Origin: Toxotes chatareus | Taxonomy: Eukaryota; Chordata; Actinopteri; Toxotidae | Assembly (NCBI GenBank): GCA_016801885.1 | Contig: CM028896.1 | Coordinates: 2,852,001-2,916,000, forward strand | Direction of reading: 5' to 3' | Length of the DNA: 64,000 bases | Shown here: positions 49,463 to 59,672 of the stretch, in pieces | Numbering within the stretch: position 1 is the first letter of the stretch | Layout: each line of letters opens with the position of its first letter | The notes under the pieces: generated by a model | The model's database searches: none | What the model was told of the DNA's origin: nothing | Seen by the model: only the letters and a program-made list of their open reading frames with translations | Position numbers and translations under genes: made by a program

Positions 49463-52400
49463 CTGTTAATGAGATTAGAAGATATGGCTGGCTTCTCTCT
49501 GCAGATGGACCTTGTGATCAGCAGTGGGTCAACAATGCAGAAGTCATTTTTCTTTTTAAGATGTCTTTGAAATCACTGATGTCAGGTGTCAGTGTATACA
49601 AGAAACTAATGAGTCTCTTTCACTGAAGAAGCTTTTAACCTCTGTCTTCATGAGGTTCTGTCCTTCTGGCCATTTTGGATGTTTCTTTTTTAGCAGTGGA
49701 AACTGGTGTCTTAAAATGCTAATATGTTAAAATATTCTGATCTGCGTTCTTCTCAGAGGAGAGTCAGTGAGGCCAAGCAGTGAGGTCAAATTCAGCAGAG
49801 AAGTTAGTTTATGTTTTTGTATTTAGCCTGTCCAAATCAGGTCTTGGTTCCCTGCATAGTCACACCGCTTCATCTGAAAAGTCCTGGATAGGATTGTACA
49901 AGGACACACTGTATTGACTGCATAAACAGTACTGGTATACATTGCTCAGTAGTTTTTTTTAATTTTGAAAATGCTAGTTGTTTTTCCCAACTGTGATGCT
50001 ATGCAACATGGCCAAGAGTTGCCTGACTTTTCCAGGCACATCTCCAATATATTGTTAAATATGCTGTAAAATTCAAATGTACAAACTGTGCATACTTTTT
50101 AAGCATCTTGACCCTGTGAACCAAACACCTAATCTTGGCACTGGGTTGTAGGAACAAAAAGACCCAGTGGTGCACTGAAAAATATCCATATTAATGAGAA
50201 GAGGTGGAAACTGCAGTGTAGGTGATACATGAGGGCACATTATCACTGGGGTGCCAAAAGCACACAAAAGTACTACAAGTTTAACACAAAATGTAAATCA
50301 AAAATATCATAACAGCATTTGAAATAAAACTTTGCGAGGGTCTTTAAAATGAAGCAGAGTTTGCTATCATACTGACTTTATGGCACCGGGGCAGATCACA
50401 GGGACCAGCGATGCTTTAGTCAGCACAGTGGAGGGGACAAGAGACATTGTCTCACCCTGATACCTCTGAGCAATCACAGCATCTCCCTGCTGAGATCACT
50501 GACTCATTTTGTCAGATGATGTTTGAGATTTGGCCTGTGAAATGGACTGAGGCTCTATAAACCAGAAGAGCGGGAGGGGGAAAAAAAAGTACTGATGAAT
50601 TTCCAAAGCTACTGTTCCCATTCATTAGCCACTGGGAATGAGTTAAGCCTGACTGGTTACTGTAATTAAATTAAACAAACAAAGTGTTTTGCCTTGCATG
50701 CAAACTAGTTAGATTCAAATAAGCGTAATTGCTTGGTTAGTGTATGTAATAACCGGCAAGCCATTTTAGGGTCTTAATATAAAATGGAAGAATAGTAACA
50801 CTTACTTTTGCCTGAAGTGAAGAGGAGGATAGTGAATGGGTAAGTGGAAAGGGATACTGGATATAACTTTTAACTGGTGTGGACAAAGTGCTGCACTCAG
50901 CAGAAATATTATACCTCTACATGATAGGTCTTTCCAAGACCTCACTATTGACTATTGTAGAGATTTTATGCAAAAAAGTGATAATGAAAAACGTTTTATA
51001 ATGACACTGACAGCAGGGACCTACTTGATGAAAGAGTCTGAAACTTAGTGTAAGAAAGTATTGTTCAGTGCAGTTTCTGAGGACTTTTGGAAGAATGATT
51101 TCACATTTCAGCCACATCTCAGAAGTTGGAGTTTCATTAAAATGAACAATGCGCAGTGCTGTTTTGACATTGAACAAAACACAAAATCAAATTATGTTAA
51201 ACTGTTTGAATGAAACAGTTATTCACAATGATTTCTTCATCAACACCAGTAAATCAAAACCTAGAAAAAAAAAAAAACCCAAAACTTGTTTCTTTTTGTG
51301 AGGTACTATACCGAAAAGCTCAGCGTTGCAGTTAATCAGCAAGTGGTTGGCAATCACTGCAATGTCTAACTCAAAGTTAGACGGTTAAATTGGATTAAGT
51401 CTGCTGTCAGTAATTCCTCCATATACAGTCACTGGAAAAAGAGTGACTTTTAAAGGACTCTAGTGTGCCTTCCCAAAAATGTGGAGGCATGACAAAACAC
51501 ATGTAGACCTTTTTGAACTTTTTGAACCCAGTGAGCAATTTTGAGAGGAATGATCAGCCTCTTGATCATTGTATCATGTGTTCTGTGTTTCTGGCCACTA
51601 ATGACAATGGATTCACGACAATGTGACCTGCTGAACAAAGTAAGTACGTCACTGAATCCTTGAATCCTCACCCTTAGCTCTGGCATCCCTGGTTTGCAGG
51701 CCCTACTTTGTGACCATGGTGTTAGAAAGCTGTTAGAAAACACGGTACATGAAATAATTTTTGTCAAAGAGAAATGCAAACACACAAAATCTAGAAGAAA
51801 AAAAAAAAAAGGCAACAATATAAATATTTCCAGTTGTCTGAATTACATACTGTTCCAAGCACACACTTCAGAGGCTGCAAGTAAATGAGGCAACGGGGGA
51901 TGAAGCCCGCCAAGAGCACTGCTGGAGTCACAGCTGTTCAAATGGGAACGAGTGGGAGACAGTGTAGACGCTTATTATGATTCTGGGACACTCACTCTGA
52001 TTACACATTGGTGGCCCCCTAATTGTCATCCTCAACAAAGATGAAGTAGTTGCCTGCTGCACCAAACATAATAAAAGAATCGAGTTGGCCAAACACACAA
52101 CAACGGAGATTAGTAACAAACTCGAGGGCAGGAAATTGTTTTTAGTGTGTCAGTGTGGGCATGTCTTGTGGTTTTCTGTCAAGTTAAGGTTTTGTTTCCT
52201 CGAGTTTGATACCACAGGGGTAGTTTGACCAAGAGGAGCTTTTGATTGATCAGGGCACTTTAGCCTGGAGGGTCGTGCTGTGTCCACAGCGGGCCTGCAG
52301 GCATCTTTATCACTTTCCCTTAAACCCAGGAATCACTCTGCGGTGATGAATGAGGAAGAGGCAGGGGGGTATACAGGAACAGGGGTGACAAAGCCCTGTG

Positions 52401-53460
52401 TCACAGCAGCACACAGCTGGACAGAGGCAGAGGAATGGGAGTCAGGTGGGCAGGCCTGGAGGGTGGAGGGATCTTATAAATGGCCCCTGCTTTGGGCCAA
52501 ATACTCAATTAGCTGATCTGACAAAGTGCTCCGTCTCCCCTCCGCCTTTGTGTTTTCTGGCTCGGTGCAATGTTTGTCCCCACCTTACAGGTGGAGGGGA
52601 AGGAGAAAGGACTGCAGGTATGATCTGAGCACAAGGTCAAAGAAGTTTTTTTCTTTTTTTTAAAATCTCATTCTTTATCATCAGATGAAATCATCAATTA
52701 AATGTAATGAGATGAGACTTCGTAGAGAGGAAATTCAGTTTTTTTTTTACAACCCAGGCATTATTATCAGAGTTTCGGCTATGATGCTATTTTTGTCGCT
52801 AACTTAATTACTGGAATATGGGCCTGCAGGGAGTCCTTCTTGTAAAATAGTCCACTATTTGAAATTAATCTCTAAAGTGAAATTCAATTTTTAATATCTT
52901 GGGTGATGGCCAAAGCTATTTCCACAATTTTGGGCATTGTTTCTGGGCCTGAGTCCACAGGGCACCACAATATTATTGATTAGACACATTTTAAACAAGT
53001 ACTGTAGGTTTGACCTAATAAGTGAAAAAATGGTCAAAATATTAGCAACAAACTGCAACCATGGTTTTTTAAACTCAAATATCTACATCACTATTGGCCT
53101 CAAAAACCCAGTATTGGTTGGGTTATACGCTAGATGGTACACCGCGATATATATCTTAATGTTTTACACACATAAACATATAGGACACAGGACGCAAACT
53201 ACAGTCTTTTTTTATACTGACATCCACCCTCCTCCCCAGGTTTTCTCTGCAGAATAAGGATATCACTCTTGGGAATCAGACAGAAATGTTGCCAGTGAAC
53301 ATAATCTAGGCAGCATTTTTTTTCCCTCCAGAACTCAAATTAGTAGGATATAAATGTATTTTGTAGGAGATGCTGTTTTACAAGCAGGATGCATATTTAC
53401 TGCTCACTAAGGTCCCAGGAGACCTGTACTTGTTTCAGTGTTTGTCATTATCATGCTCTT
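49463..53460. other. Unassigned DNA; GC-richer patch at 52240-52620
   Basis: No recognised transposon. The patch at 52240-52620 is more GC-rich, carries overlapping plus-strand frames of 76-78 codons and ends in AGGTGGAGGGGAAGGAG; no domain is recognisable. Confidence 0.35.
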
Positions 53461-53466
53461 AACAGG

Positions 53467-53533
53467 ATGTGTGTCTGCGTTTGTGTATGTACATCTATAT
53501 CGATATGTATATACATATATATATGTGTGTATG
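53467..53533. repeat. Imperfect GT/AT-rich microsatellite
   Basis: GTGTGTCTGCG-type units grade into TATATACATATATATATGTG. Ordinary compound dinucleotide repeat. Confidence 0.85.
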
Positions 53534-53828
53534 TTGTGGCAGGGGTGGAAGGGGTGGTGGGTCTTCATTATACGCCTTCTATCGTCCTGTTGTTCCATTT
53601 GCAAAGTGTGATCAGTAATTATCCTCTCTCATTACTGCGACCTGGAGAGCTGAGCCTCAGGAGCTTGCGGTGACACGGGGAGCTGTGGAGAACACAAATA
53701 CTTAACCACTAACTATACAACACATAACAGCCCTTATCTGGAGGTTCCAGCCAGCCAGCTCACTGAAAACATATTGAGGAGTGCTCCCTACAGAGCATGT
53801 GGGCTGTAAAAATAAGCTCAGATATAAA

Positions 53829-53887
53829 GGCACTCACAAACACACGCACACGCATGCACACACGCATGCACGTACATGCACACACAT
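53829..53887. repeat. Imperfect CA-rich repeat
   Basis: CACA units interrupted by CGCA, TGCA and CGTACA; an old dinucleotide repeat. Confidence 0.85.
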
Positions 53888-55127
53888 TGTATCTACAAAC
53901 ACATACACGAGCCTTTAACTTGATGTATGTGAATATTTTGTTCATGGAGAGCCTGAGAGTTCAGCTCTCACAGCCATGATTGGTTACCACTGAGGATACA
54001 GAGGTCGTGTCCTCAATATTTTAAGTATTTAAAGTCTTTATATTTGACCTTTGTTTGTGTGTGTGACCAAATTTTATCAGCTTTTCATACAGTTCTCACA
54101 GAAGGAGGAGGAGACCAGGGTTATGACTGTAATCTACAGGGTTGAAGAACAGTAACCTTTTATTTTTTGGTTCATTATTTCTGGGCTTGTGCACGAAAAT
54201 ATTGTATTATACGTTACAATTCATTGACAAATAAGTAAAAAAAAATACTAAAAAATTGGCTATATACAGGAAAACTCCAGATCAATGAATAGACTAGACC
54301 CTCAGTGTCTAGTCAAAGTCGTCTTTGCTGGTGTACGGCTGGGTTTTCGGACTCATGATCTCAGCCTTTCTAAAATCCCGGCAAATGCCCTGAAACGTAA
54401 GGAGTTTAACTAAACACAGATTTTGTGATTGCCAACTGGCTGCTGAAACAGGTCACAATAGGAAACAGTGCTTGGACAAAGAAAATGATTCTGTGCCCAA
54501 AAAGAAAAAAAAAAGTTTAGTAAGAAATCATCCAGGCTGCCTTTCTCTTTCAGGAAAACAGATTATTCTAATGGTCCTCAGGGAAGCAGTTCATGTGTTC
54601 ATGCTTTCTTGTTTCTCTCTTTATTTTTATACACTGTAAAACACACAAGCCTCCAGGACAGCTTCAGTATTTCTTGCCATAGATTCTCCACGTCTCTGAG
54701 TTCTACTGGAGGAACAAAAGCATTCTTTCAAAAGATGCTCCCTCATCTGGTTTTTTTGATGACAGTGGTGGAAAACTTGGCTCCAAAGTCTCCCAAACAC
54801 GTTCAGCTCGCCAGGTAGAGGCCTGAGTAGAATTATTTTGATTGTGTCAGAGGTGGTAAAAACATTTTTACACAGCCATGTGTTCACTCTTGGTTTGAAA
54901 TATGACGTCTGACACACAAACAGATTAAGTATAACACTCTGCCAGAACAGCCTGAATAATGGCAAGTTTAACAGCACATTGCAGTATTTGTATTTATTTA
55001 TTTATTTTCCTATTCTGGATCCATGACAGCATCGATACTGTTAAACTTTCACTGTATCTACAGATTTCTACAGCTTCCTCTTCTGTTTCAGGTGTGTGAT
55101 CATATTGTGTATATTTCATCTCAGAAA
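53888..55127. other. Unassigned DNA left of the foldback element
   Basis: AT-rich, with frames up to 116 codons (54627-54977, minus strand) and no recognised motif. Confidence 0.4.
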
Positions 55128-55129
55128 TA

Positions 55130-55666
55130 CACTGAAAAAAATGTTTCATTGAATTTACTCAATTTTAATGTTGAAAGTGGTTGCACGCAATACATTCATC
55201 TAAATCTAGACCTATTTTTTTTAAGTTGGCTGTACTAGTAATTTCAAATAAATTATATAAGCACTTTCGGCACGGAAATTCTGAGTATTTGTTACTTTTT
55301 TGTATTTCCTTAGTAATTCTAACTAAACCCATGTTTAATTTACTTAAATTCATTATGTAATTCATATATTGTGGTTACATAATTTGTTATTGTGCTTTAA
55401 ATTAAATTGTTTTATTCTACATTATGTAAAATATGTTAATTCAATTCACAGTTTTATTTAAAACAATCAAAATGCATATGTAGATGTGGGGCTGGCTGAG
55501 AAACCCGGTATACAACAATGAGTTGTGGCAGTCTGGAGCAATTCCCAATTCCATTTTATTTGACAAAATTAGAGTCTTGTTCAAAAACTCCAACCAGAAA
55601 AATAAAAGTAAGCAAAAAGGGGGAAAAAAATTCTCAAGAGCACTTCTCAAGAAGAATCGAAATAAT
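55130..55666 (+). repeat. Left terminal inverted repeat of the foldback element
   Basis: Arm of about 537 bp. It contains a short open frame on either strand that reappears, inverted, in the other arm (for example the peptide strings NSILFDKIRVLFKNS here and its counterpart at 56282-56506), showing that the paired frames are copies and not two genes. Confidence 0.88.
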
Positions 55667-55670
55667 TAAA

Positions 55671-55725
55671 TTGTTTTATGCTACTGTGCACAATTGTTTT
55701 ATGCTACTGTAGCACATGTGCTACA
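55671..55725. repeat. 23-bp tandem repeat and 18-bp palindrome at the arm/centre junction
   Basis: TTGTTTTATGCTACTGT occurs at 55671 and again 23 bp later at 55694. The second copy runs into TGTAGCACATGTGCTACA (55708-55725), a perfect 18-bp palindrome. It lies just inside the left arm. Confidence 0.9.
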
Positions 55726-56330
55726 CATGTGCCTTACATGTGCTCTTTCTCAGGTAGATTTTATCAGAATGTTGATCCTGGTGTGAAGTGCTGGTGGTGA
55801 TGTGTGTGGTATGAACATTTGCAGGAGGGGGTGAAGGAGAGAAGTCACACGGTGATCGTGTATTTGATTTATTGAATTTAAACTGTGTTGACCTGTCTCC
55901 TTTGTTGCACTTCTTCCTCTGTCAGACCAGGAACAGCCAAACCTGAGCTGGAGCGGTCCATTTGGTTAAATAGGGGGGTTCACAGGGGAAGAAACTAAGT
56001 GTGGTAGAATGGGAGGGGTGTTTTGTCTTTTGTGGTGAAATGGCCTGTATATGTATCTTGCTTATGTGTTTTTAAAGTAAGTTTAACTGAACTTCTATTT
56101 GATAATATGTTATTTAGTATTGGGATTATTGTAAGTGTGCTGGAAGAGATAATTGATATCGATTTCTTGGTGCAGTCCACCAGTATAAAAGTGAGGAGGC
56201 TGTGGTGGCCGGAGCCTAAAGGAGAGAAGCACAGCTCCTGAACACAGCTCCAGATTATAGCTCCTGCCATGGGCCCAAACTTTAAAGGTATAACCAGAAA
56301 GGCAGTTTAGAATGAATTCTTTTGTTCTGT
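55726..56330 (+). other. Non-repeated centre of the foldback element with promoter-like features
   Basis: This segment has no copy in the arms. It contains TATAAAAG at 56184-56191, and about 85 bp further an ATG (56269-56271) in a good context (CCTGCCATGGG), opening a short frame (MGPNFK) that meets AAAG/GTATAA, a fair match to a splice donor, at 56287-56288. A pyrimidine-rich stretch ending in CTCTGTCAG (about 55902-55926) resembles a splice acceptor. It could be captured host promoter/first-exon DNA, or chance. The same frame closes at GTTTAG shortly after the donor-like site. Confidence 0.4.
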
Positions 56331-56898
56331 ATTATTTTGATTCTTCTTGAGAAGTGCTCTTGAGAATTCCCCCCCCCCTTTTTGCTTACTTTTATCTTTC
56401 TGGTTGGCCCAATGTGCATTATTTTACTGTGGAGTTTTTGAACAAGACTCCATTTTATTTTCAAATAAAATGGAATTGGGAATTGCTCCACACTGCCGCA
56501 ACTCATTGTTGTATACTGGGTTTCTCGGCCACCCCCACATCTACATATGCATTTTGATTGTTTTAAATAAAATTGTGAATTGAATCAAAATATTTTACAT
56601 ATGTAGAATAAAACAATTTAATTTAAAGCACAATAACAAATTAGCTAACCACAATATATGAATTACATTATGAATTTAAGTAAATTAAACATGGGCTCAG
56701 TTAGAAACACTAAGGAAATCAGAGTAACAAATACTCAAATAATTTTTGTGCTGAAACTACTCACATAAATTTGAAATTACTCAAAAATATTAAGTACAGC
56801 CAATTTTTAAAAAAAAGTCTCGATTTAGATGAATGTATTGCGTGCAACCACTTTCAACATTAAAAGTGAGTCAATTCAACAAAACATTTTTTTCAGTG
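56331..56898 (-). repeat. Right terminal inverted repeat of the foldback element
   Basis: Arm of about 568 bp, inverted relative to the left arm; slightly longer because of the extra bases near 56407-56430 and a longer C run (56371-56379). Confidence 0.88.
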
Positions 56899-56900
56899 TA

Positions 56901-57780
56901 CCCAGTTAATCTGTTGGAGAACCTAATTTCATATCATGTTGAGTCCCACTAACACTTCTGGATGATGTTGCTTATTATATTATATATAATATAATATAGA
57001 ATACACAAATCTGTTCACAACTGGATTGGAAAATTGGAAAAGTTAACTGAGTCAGTTGATAACTAGCTTTGTGATACTAGTTCTCTGGGACTGACGATGT
57101 CAGGCTCATGAGAACCAGCTAACCCAAAGAAGTACAGCTGTTGCTTGCTACAGGCTGTGATAGCCATTGCAGATAGTTCACACCATTTTCATGCTCTAAC
57201 CATTCACTGCCCCGTATGATACATTGCAGAGCTCACTGTTTATTTCTCTACTAATTTATTCAGGTTTTTCCTTTAATGTGACGATTAATTCACCCGTGTT
57301 TGCTTTGGTACAATTTTACAGACGATCAAAACAAACAATCAAAACATCACGTCAGTGGAGCTTTATTAAACTGATTCAAGTTGAAAGAGAGATAGAAAGC
57401 GAGAGAGAGAGAGAGAGCTAGTTAGTCAGTATGGGGGTGGTACAGTAGCAGGTGCTGTGTTGTAGCCAGCAGTTGACTCTTTGGGACAGAAAGCCCTTTG
57501 GCAGCCTCAACAGTGTTTACAGCCGAAATCTCTGCAAAATGTTTGCTTCTGTTTTGGATCTACACCATCACCATTATTTAGCCAGTGCGCTTGCCAACAC
57601 TAACTGCCTAATTAAGCATTCAGCGGTGCTCTCACTCTGACTTTGAGGTCATTTTCACTCTGGCTTACAATACAATGATTTAATTTTGCAGATAGTACAT
57701 CACTGGCTCATTGTTATGGATAGCAGCTCTTGGAAACTGTTTTACTGAGGCTGGTTTAATCACGGAAATTAAACAATTCA
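56901..57780. other. Unassigned DNA with an AT palindrome and a GA repeat
   Basis: A 24-bp perfect AT-only palindrome occupies 56973-56996, and a short GA microsatellite 57401-57417. No element recognised otherwise. Confidence 0.5.
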
Positions 57781-57784
57781 CATT

Positions 57785-58118
57785 ATCTAGCCTATGCTTT
57801 TATCTAAATCTAATAGACGTGACCATGTTAGACCTTTTCCAGCTTTTCCAGTACACAGTTTGCAAGTAAATTTTAGAACTGATGTCAAGTTTTTACTGAT
57901 CACCTACAGGGCTTGTCCTCAACTATCCTTTCGCTTTGTCTCTGGCCTTTTTTATTCCCTAAATCACAGCTGGGGATCTCTGGGCATGGGTTGTTAGTCT
58001 TCCCTGAGTCCAGGCTGAAAAGGACGGTAATTGGACCCTCTCAGTATGGGCACTATAAACAAGCTTCCTGAGATCTGGCTAGCTTTGTGTTTGGTTTAAG
58101 CTGTGAAAAAAAAAAAAA
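57785..58118 (+). mobile_element. L2-type LINE relic, RT C-terminus and A tail
   Basis: The plus-strand frame reads SNRRDHVRPFPAFPVHSLQV and NFRTDVKFLLITYRACPQLS. This matches the C-terminal block of fish L2-type LINEs (TRRDHVTPVLKSLHWLPVNF and RIDFKILLITYKAL). The reading frame holds across this block, then shifts: further pieces (GMGLL-like, QYG-like) fit the SLRSSGAGLL and QYGPLLWNSLP regions in other frames. An A run at 58107-58119 may be a tail. It is a short 5'-truncated copy, on the opposite strand to the L2 copies at 2.5-3.0 and 9.9-12.3 kb. Confidence 0.75.
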
Positions 58119-58364
58119 AGAACATTTATCAGTGTGATTTTGTCCACATTCTGCATTGAATTTGTCTGTATCATCTATCATCTTTATTCAGGTGACGATT
58201 GATTTATTTTTTCATGAGGTACAGTTCAACATGTTTGATGTTTGCATTAACAAGGCTGCAAAGAAAAAAGCTGTAGGTCAAGTATATAAATGTGATACCT
58301 TTACATATTAGTGAAGGTTGCTTTTAACAAATCTGAACGATAGAAGAGCACCAAACAATTTTAG

Positions 58365-58550
58365 TGAAATGTATTGACAACTATTGTATCACCAGGAAAT
58401 TCGGTACAGACATCCATGTTACCCAGAGCATGAATCCTTCTAATTTCAGTGATTGTTTTCAGCACGTCAGAATGTTCACATATTCCATGGAAATATCCGA
58501 TGGATTGGCAAACAATTTTGTACAAACATTCATGGTTCCCAGGTAGGGAT
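58365..58550 (+). repeat. Dispersed repeat family A, copy 4, first part
   Basis: Contains GACAACTATTGTATCACCAG, AAATTCGGTACAGACATCCA and, further on, GATGGATTGGCAAACAATTT and GTACAAACATTCATGGTTCC. These are two successive imperfect units, about 100 bp apart, of the ATGGATTGCCATGAAATTTG-GTACAGACATTCATG motif, showing that the family is internally tandem. Confidence 0.7.
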
Positions 58551-58950
58551 TGGGTTCAAAAGCATTTTATCAAATCTGAATCCCTTTGAATCCCTTACTG
58601 AATCCCTTTTCAAATCTATTTAGGCAGTTTCTTATCTAAACCACGGAGACCCCACTGTGCTGAAAGAGTTGCAGGGCTTTCACCATACATTCCGTCACTT
58701 CTCTGTGACATTTGTTACCCCTGCCAAAGGCTGATTTGTCCTTCTGCTGAGAGGGGACAAATGTGTAATAATATCAATTCTATATCATTCAGTATCAACT
58801 ACACTCTACTACAGGACACTTCAGATTCTGATGTGTCACAGAAAATAGTGACACTAGAGGTCAGCTGAGGCAGAGCACTCATCTTTCTCAAGTTATCCAA
58901 AATGCTCTAAAATGCCACCACTTTAACACCCCAATAACTCTGGTGTTCCC
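58551..58950. other. Interruption inside dispersed repeat family A
   Basis: About 400 bp that I cannot assign, between two family-A segments in the same orientation. It starts with TAGGGATTGGGTTC and includes three imperfect AATCCCTT units (58577-58609). It may be a later insertion. Confidence 0.45.
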
Positions 58951-58954
58951 CAGA

Positions 58955-59112
58955 CTTTTCCTCCACCCATAAACTTGATATTTGTGGTCCTGTGTGAAAT
59001 GATCGTGTTGGGTGCATTGTAATGAAATGTGGCATTCACATTCGCCTCAGAATTACTTTCTAACAACTCTGGTGATCATGTTTCATCTAGAACCATCATC
59101 ATCATCATCATC
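58955..59112 (+). repeat. Dispersed repeat family A, copy 4, second part
   Basis: AAACTTGATATTTGTGGTCC, GTAATGAAATGTGGCATTCA and CTCTGGTGATCATG follow the family-A layout downstream of the first part. It ends in an ATC microsatellite (59095-59112). Confidence 0.7.
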
Positions 59113-59211
59113 TTTTTCACTTTGACACTGTCTTCTGGAGCCCACAGAGTAAAGGATATTTTTTCTGTGTTTGCAGGTCTCAGCATTGCACGTGTCGAGC
59201 AGACACAGTCT
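59113..59211. other. Spacer
   Basis: Short unassigned segment after the ATC repeat. Confidence 0.4.
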
Positions 59212-59397
59212 TTACACAGGCCATATGCACAAAGGTTTAATTTGGGATTGCACATCCACCATTTCCACAAGGTTTTCTGTTGCTAATAGCCCTTGGCTCT
59301 GCAGGGTGTTGGCCATGAACTGTACGTTTTCGTGAGACTTATGCTGACAGTTTTGAGATCGGCCTCTCTGTGCACTACAAACCGAAATGGCCTTAAT
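59212..59397 (-). CDS. Candidate exon with strong splice acceptor (hypothetical)
   Basis: On the minus strand a long pyrimidine tract ending in TTTTTGCAG lies just before 59397, a textbook 3' splice site. The frame that follows runs 61 codons to a stop: IKAISVCSAQRGRSQNCQHK, then SHENVQFMANTLQSQG, and LVEMVDVQSQIKPLCIWPV. It is mixed and polar, with no repeats. I recognise no family. Upstream (59433-59672, minus strand) another coding-like frame of 79 codons ends 36 bp before this acceptor, too close for a normal intron between them. It may be the last exon of a gene, a pseudogene or chance. Confidence 0.25.
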   Translation of the reverse strand: MKAISVCSAQRGRSQNCQHKSHENVQFMANTLQSQGLLATENLVEMVDVQSQIKPLCIWPV

Positions 59398-59432
59398 CTG
59401 CAAAAAGAGAGAGACAGAAAATAAACAGACTT

Positions 59433-59672
59433 TCATTTTACTTCTTCTGCGTAATATTTTGTTTTTATTCTGTTGTCATCCAGCTGACATAATTTCTTAG
59501 AAAAGCAAAGAAAGAAAGCCTTTGCTCGCTCTCTCTGTTCATACTCAGCAGGTAATCTGTTGCTTTGCCTTTGCTGAAAAGTGATAAGCTCACCATATGC
59601 TCTCTGACCTTGCTTCTTCAGAAAGCCAAGCGTTTCATGTGCAAGCTTCTGTGGCCTGTATTTCTTTGTCAT
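59433..59672 (-). CDS. Coding-like 79-codon frame (hypothetical)
   Basis: The minus-strand frame opens with MTKKYRPQKLAHETLGFLKK and continues basic and glutamine-rich, including LPAEYEQRERAKAFFLCFSK and RIKTKYYAEEVK before a stop. It is rich in charged residues and would form amphipathic helices; there are no low-complexity runs. Family unknown. The donor-like GAA/GTAAAA near its end would leave an intron of only about 44 bp to the next acceptor, below the usual vertebrate minimum, so I do not join the two frames. Confidence 0.2.
   Translation of the reverse strand: MTKKYRPQKLAHETLGFLKKQGQRAYGELITFQQRQSNRLPAEYEQRERAKAFFLCFSKKLCQLDDNRIKTKYYAEEVK

Larger units (their letters stand above)
55130..56898. 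mobile_element. Long-inverted-repeat (foldback) DNA transposon, TA-flanked
   Basis: A 1769-bp element bounded by TA dinucleotides (55128-55129 and 56899-56900). The two ends are inverted copies: the left begins CACTGAAAAAAATGTTT and the right ends AAACATTTTTTTCAGTG. The arms, 55130-55666 and 56331-56898, agree at most positions for over 500 bp; by eye about nine in ten bases match. The right arm has about 23 extra bases (CCCAATGTGCATTATTTTAC and neighbours, near 56407-56430). The centre, about 660 bp, is not repeated. A TA duplication and CACTG/CAGTG ends suggest mobilisation by a Tc1/mariner-type transposase in trans; there is no transposase gene inside. Long arms can pair as a cruciform or as double-stranded RNA. 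Family name unknown to me. Confidence 0.88.

Noticed and set aside
55441..56583. Paired short frames in the foldback arms
   Set aside because: They are inverted copies of one another caused by the terminal repeats, not genes.
56973..56996. 24-bp AT palindrome
   Set aside because: AT-only palindromes arise easily from TA-type simple repeats; it lies outside the foldback element.
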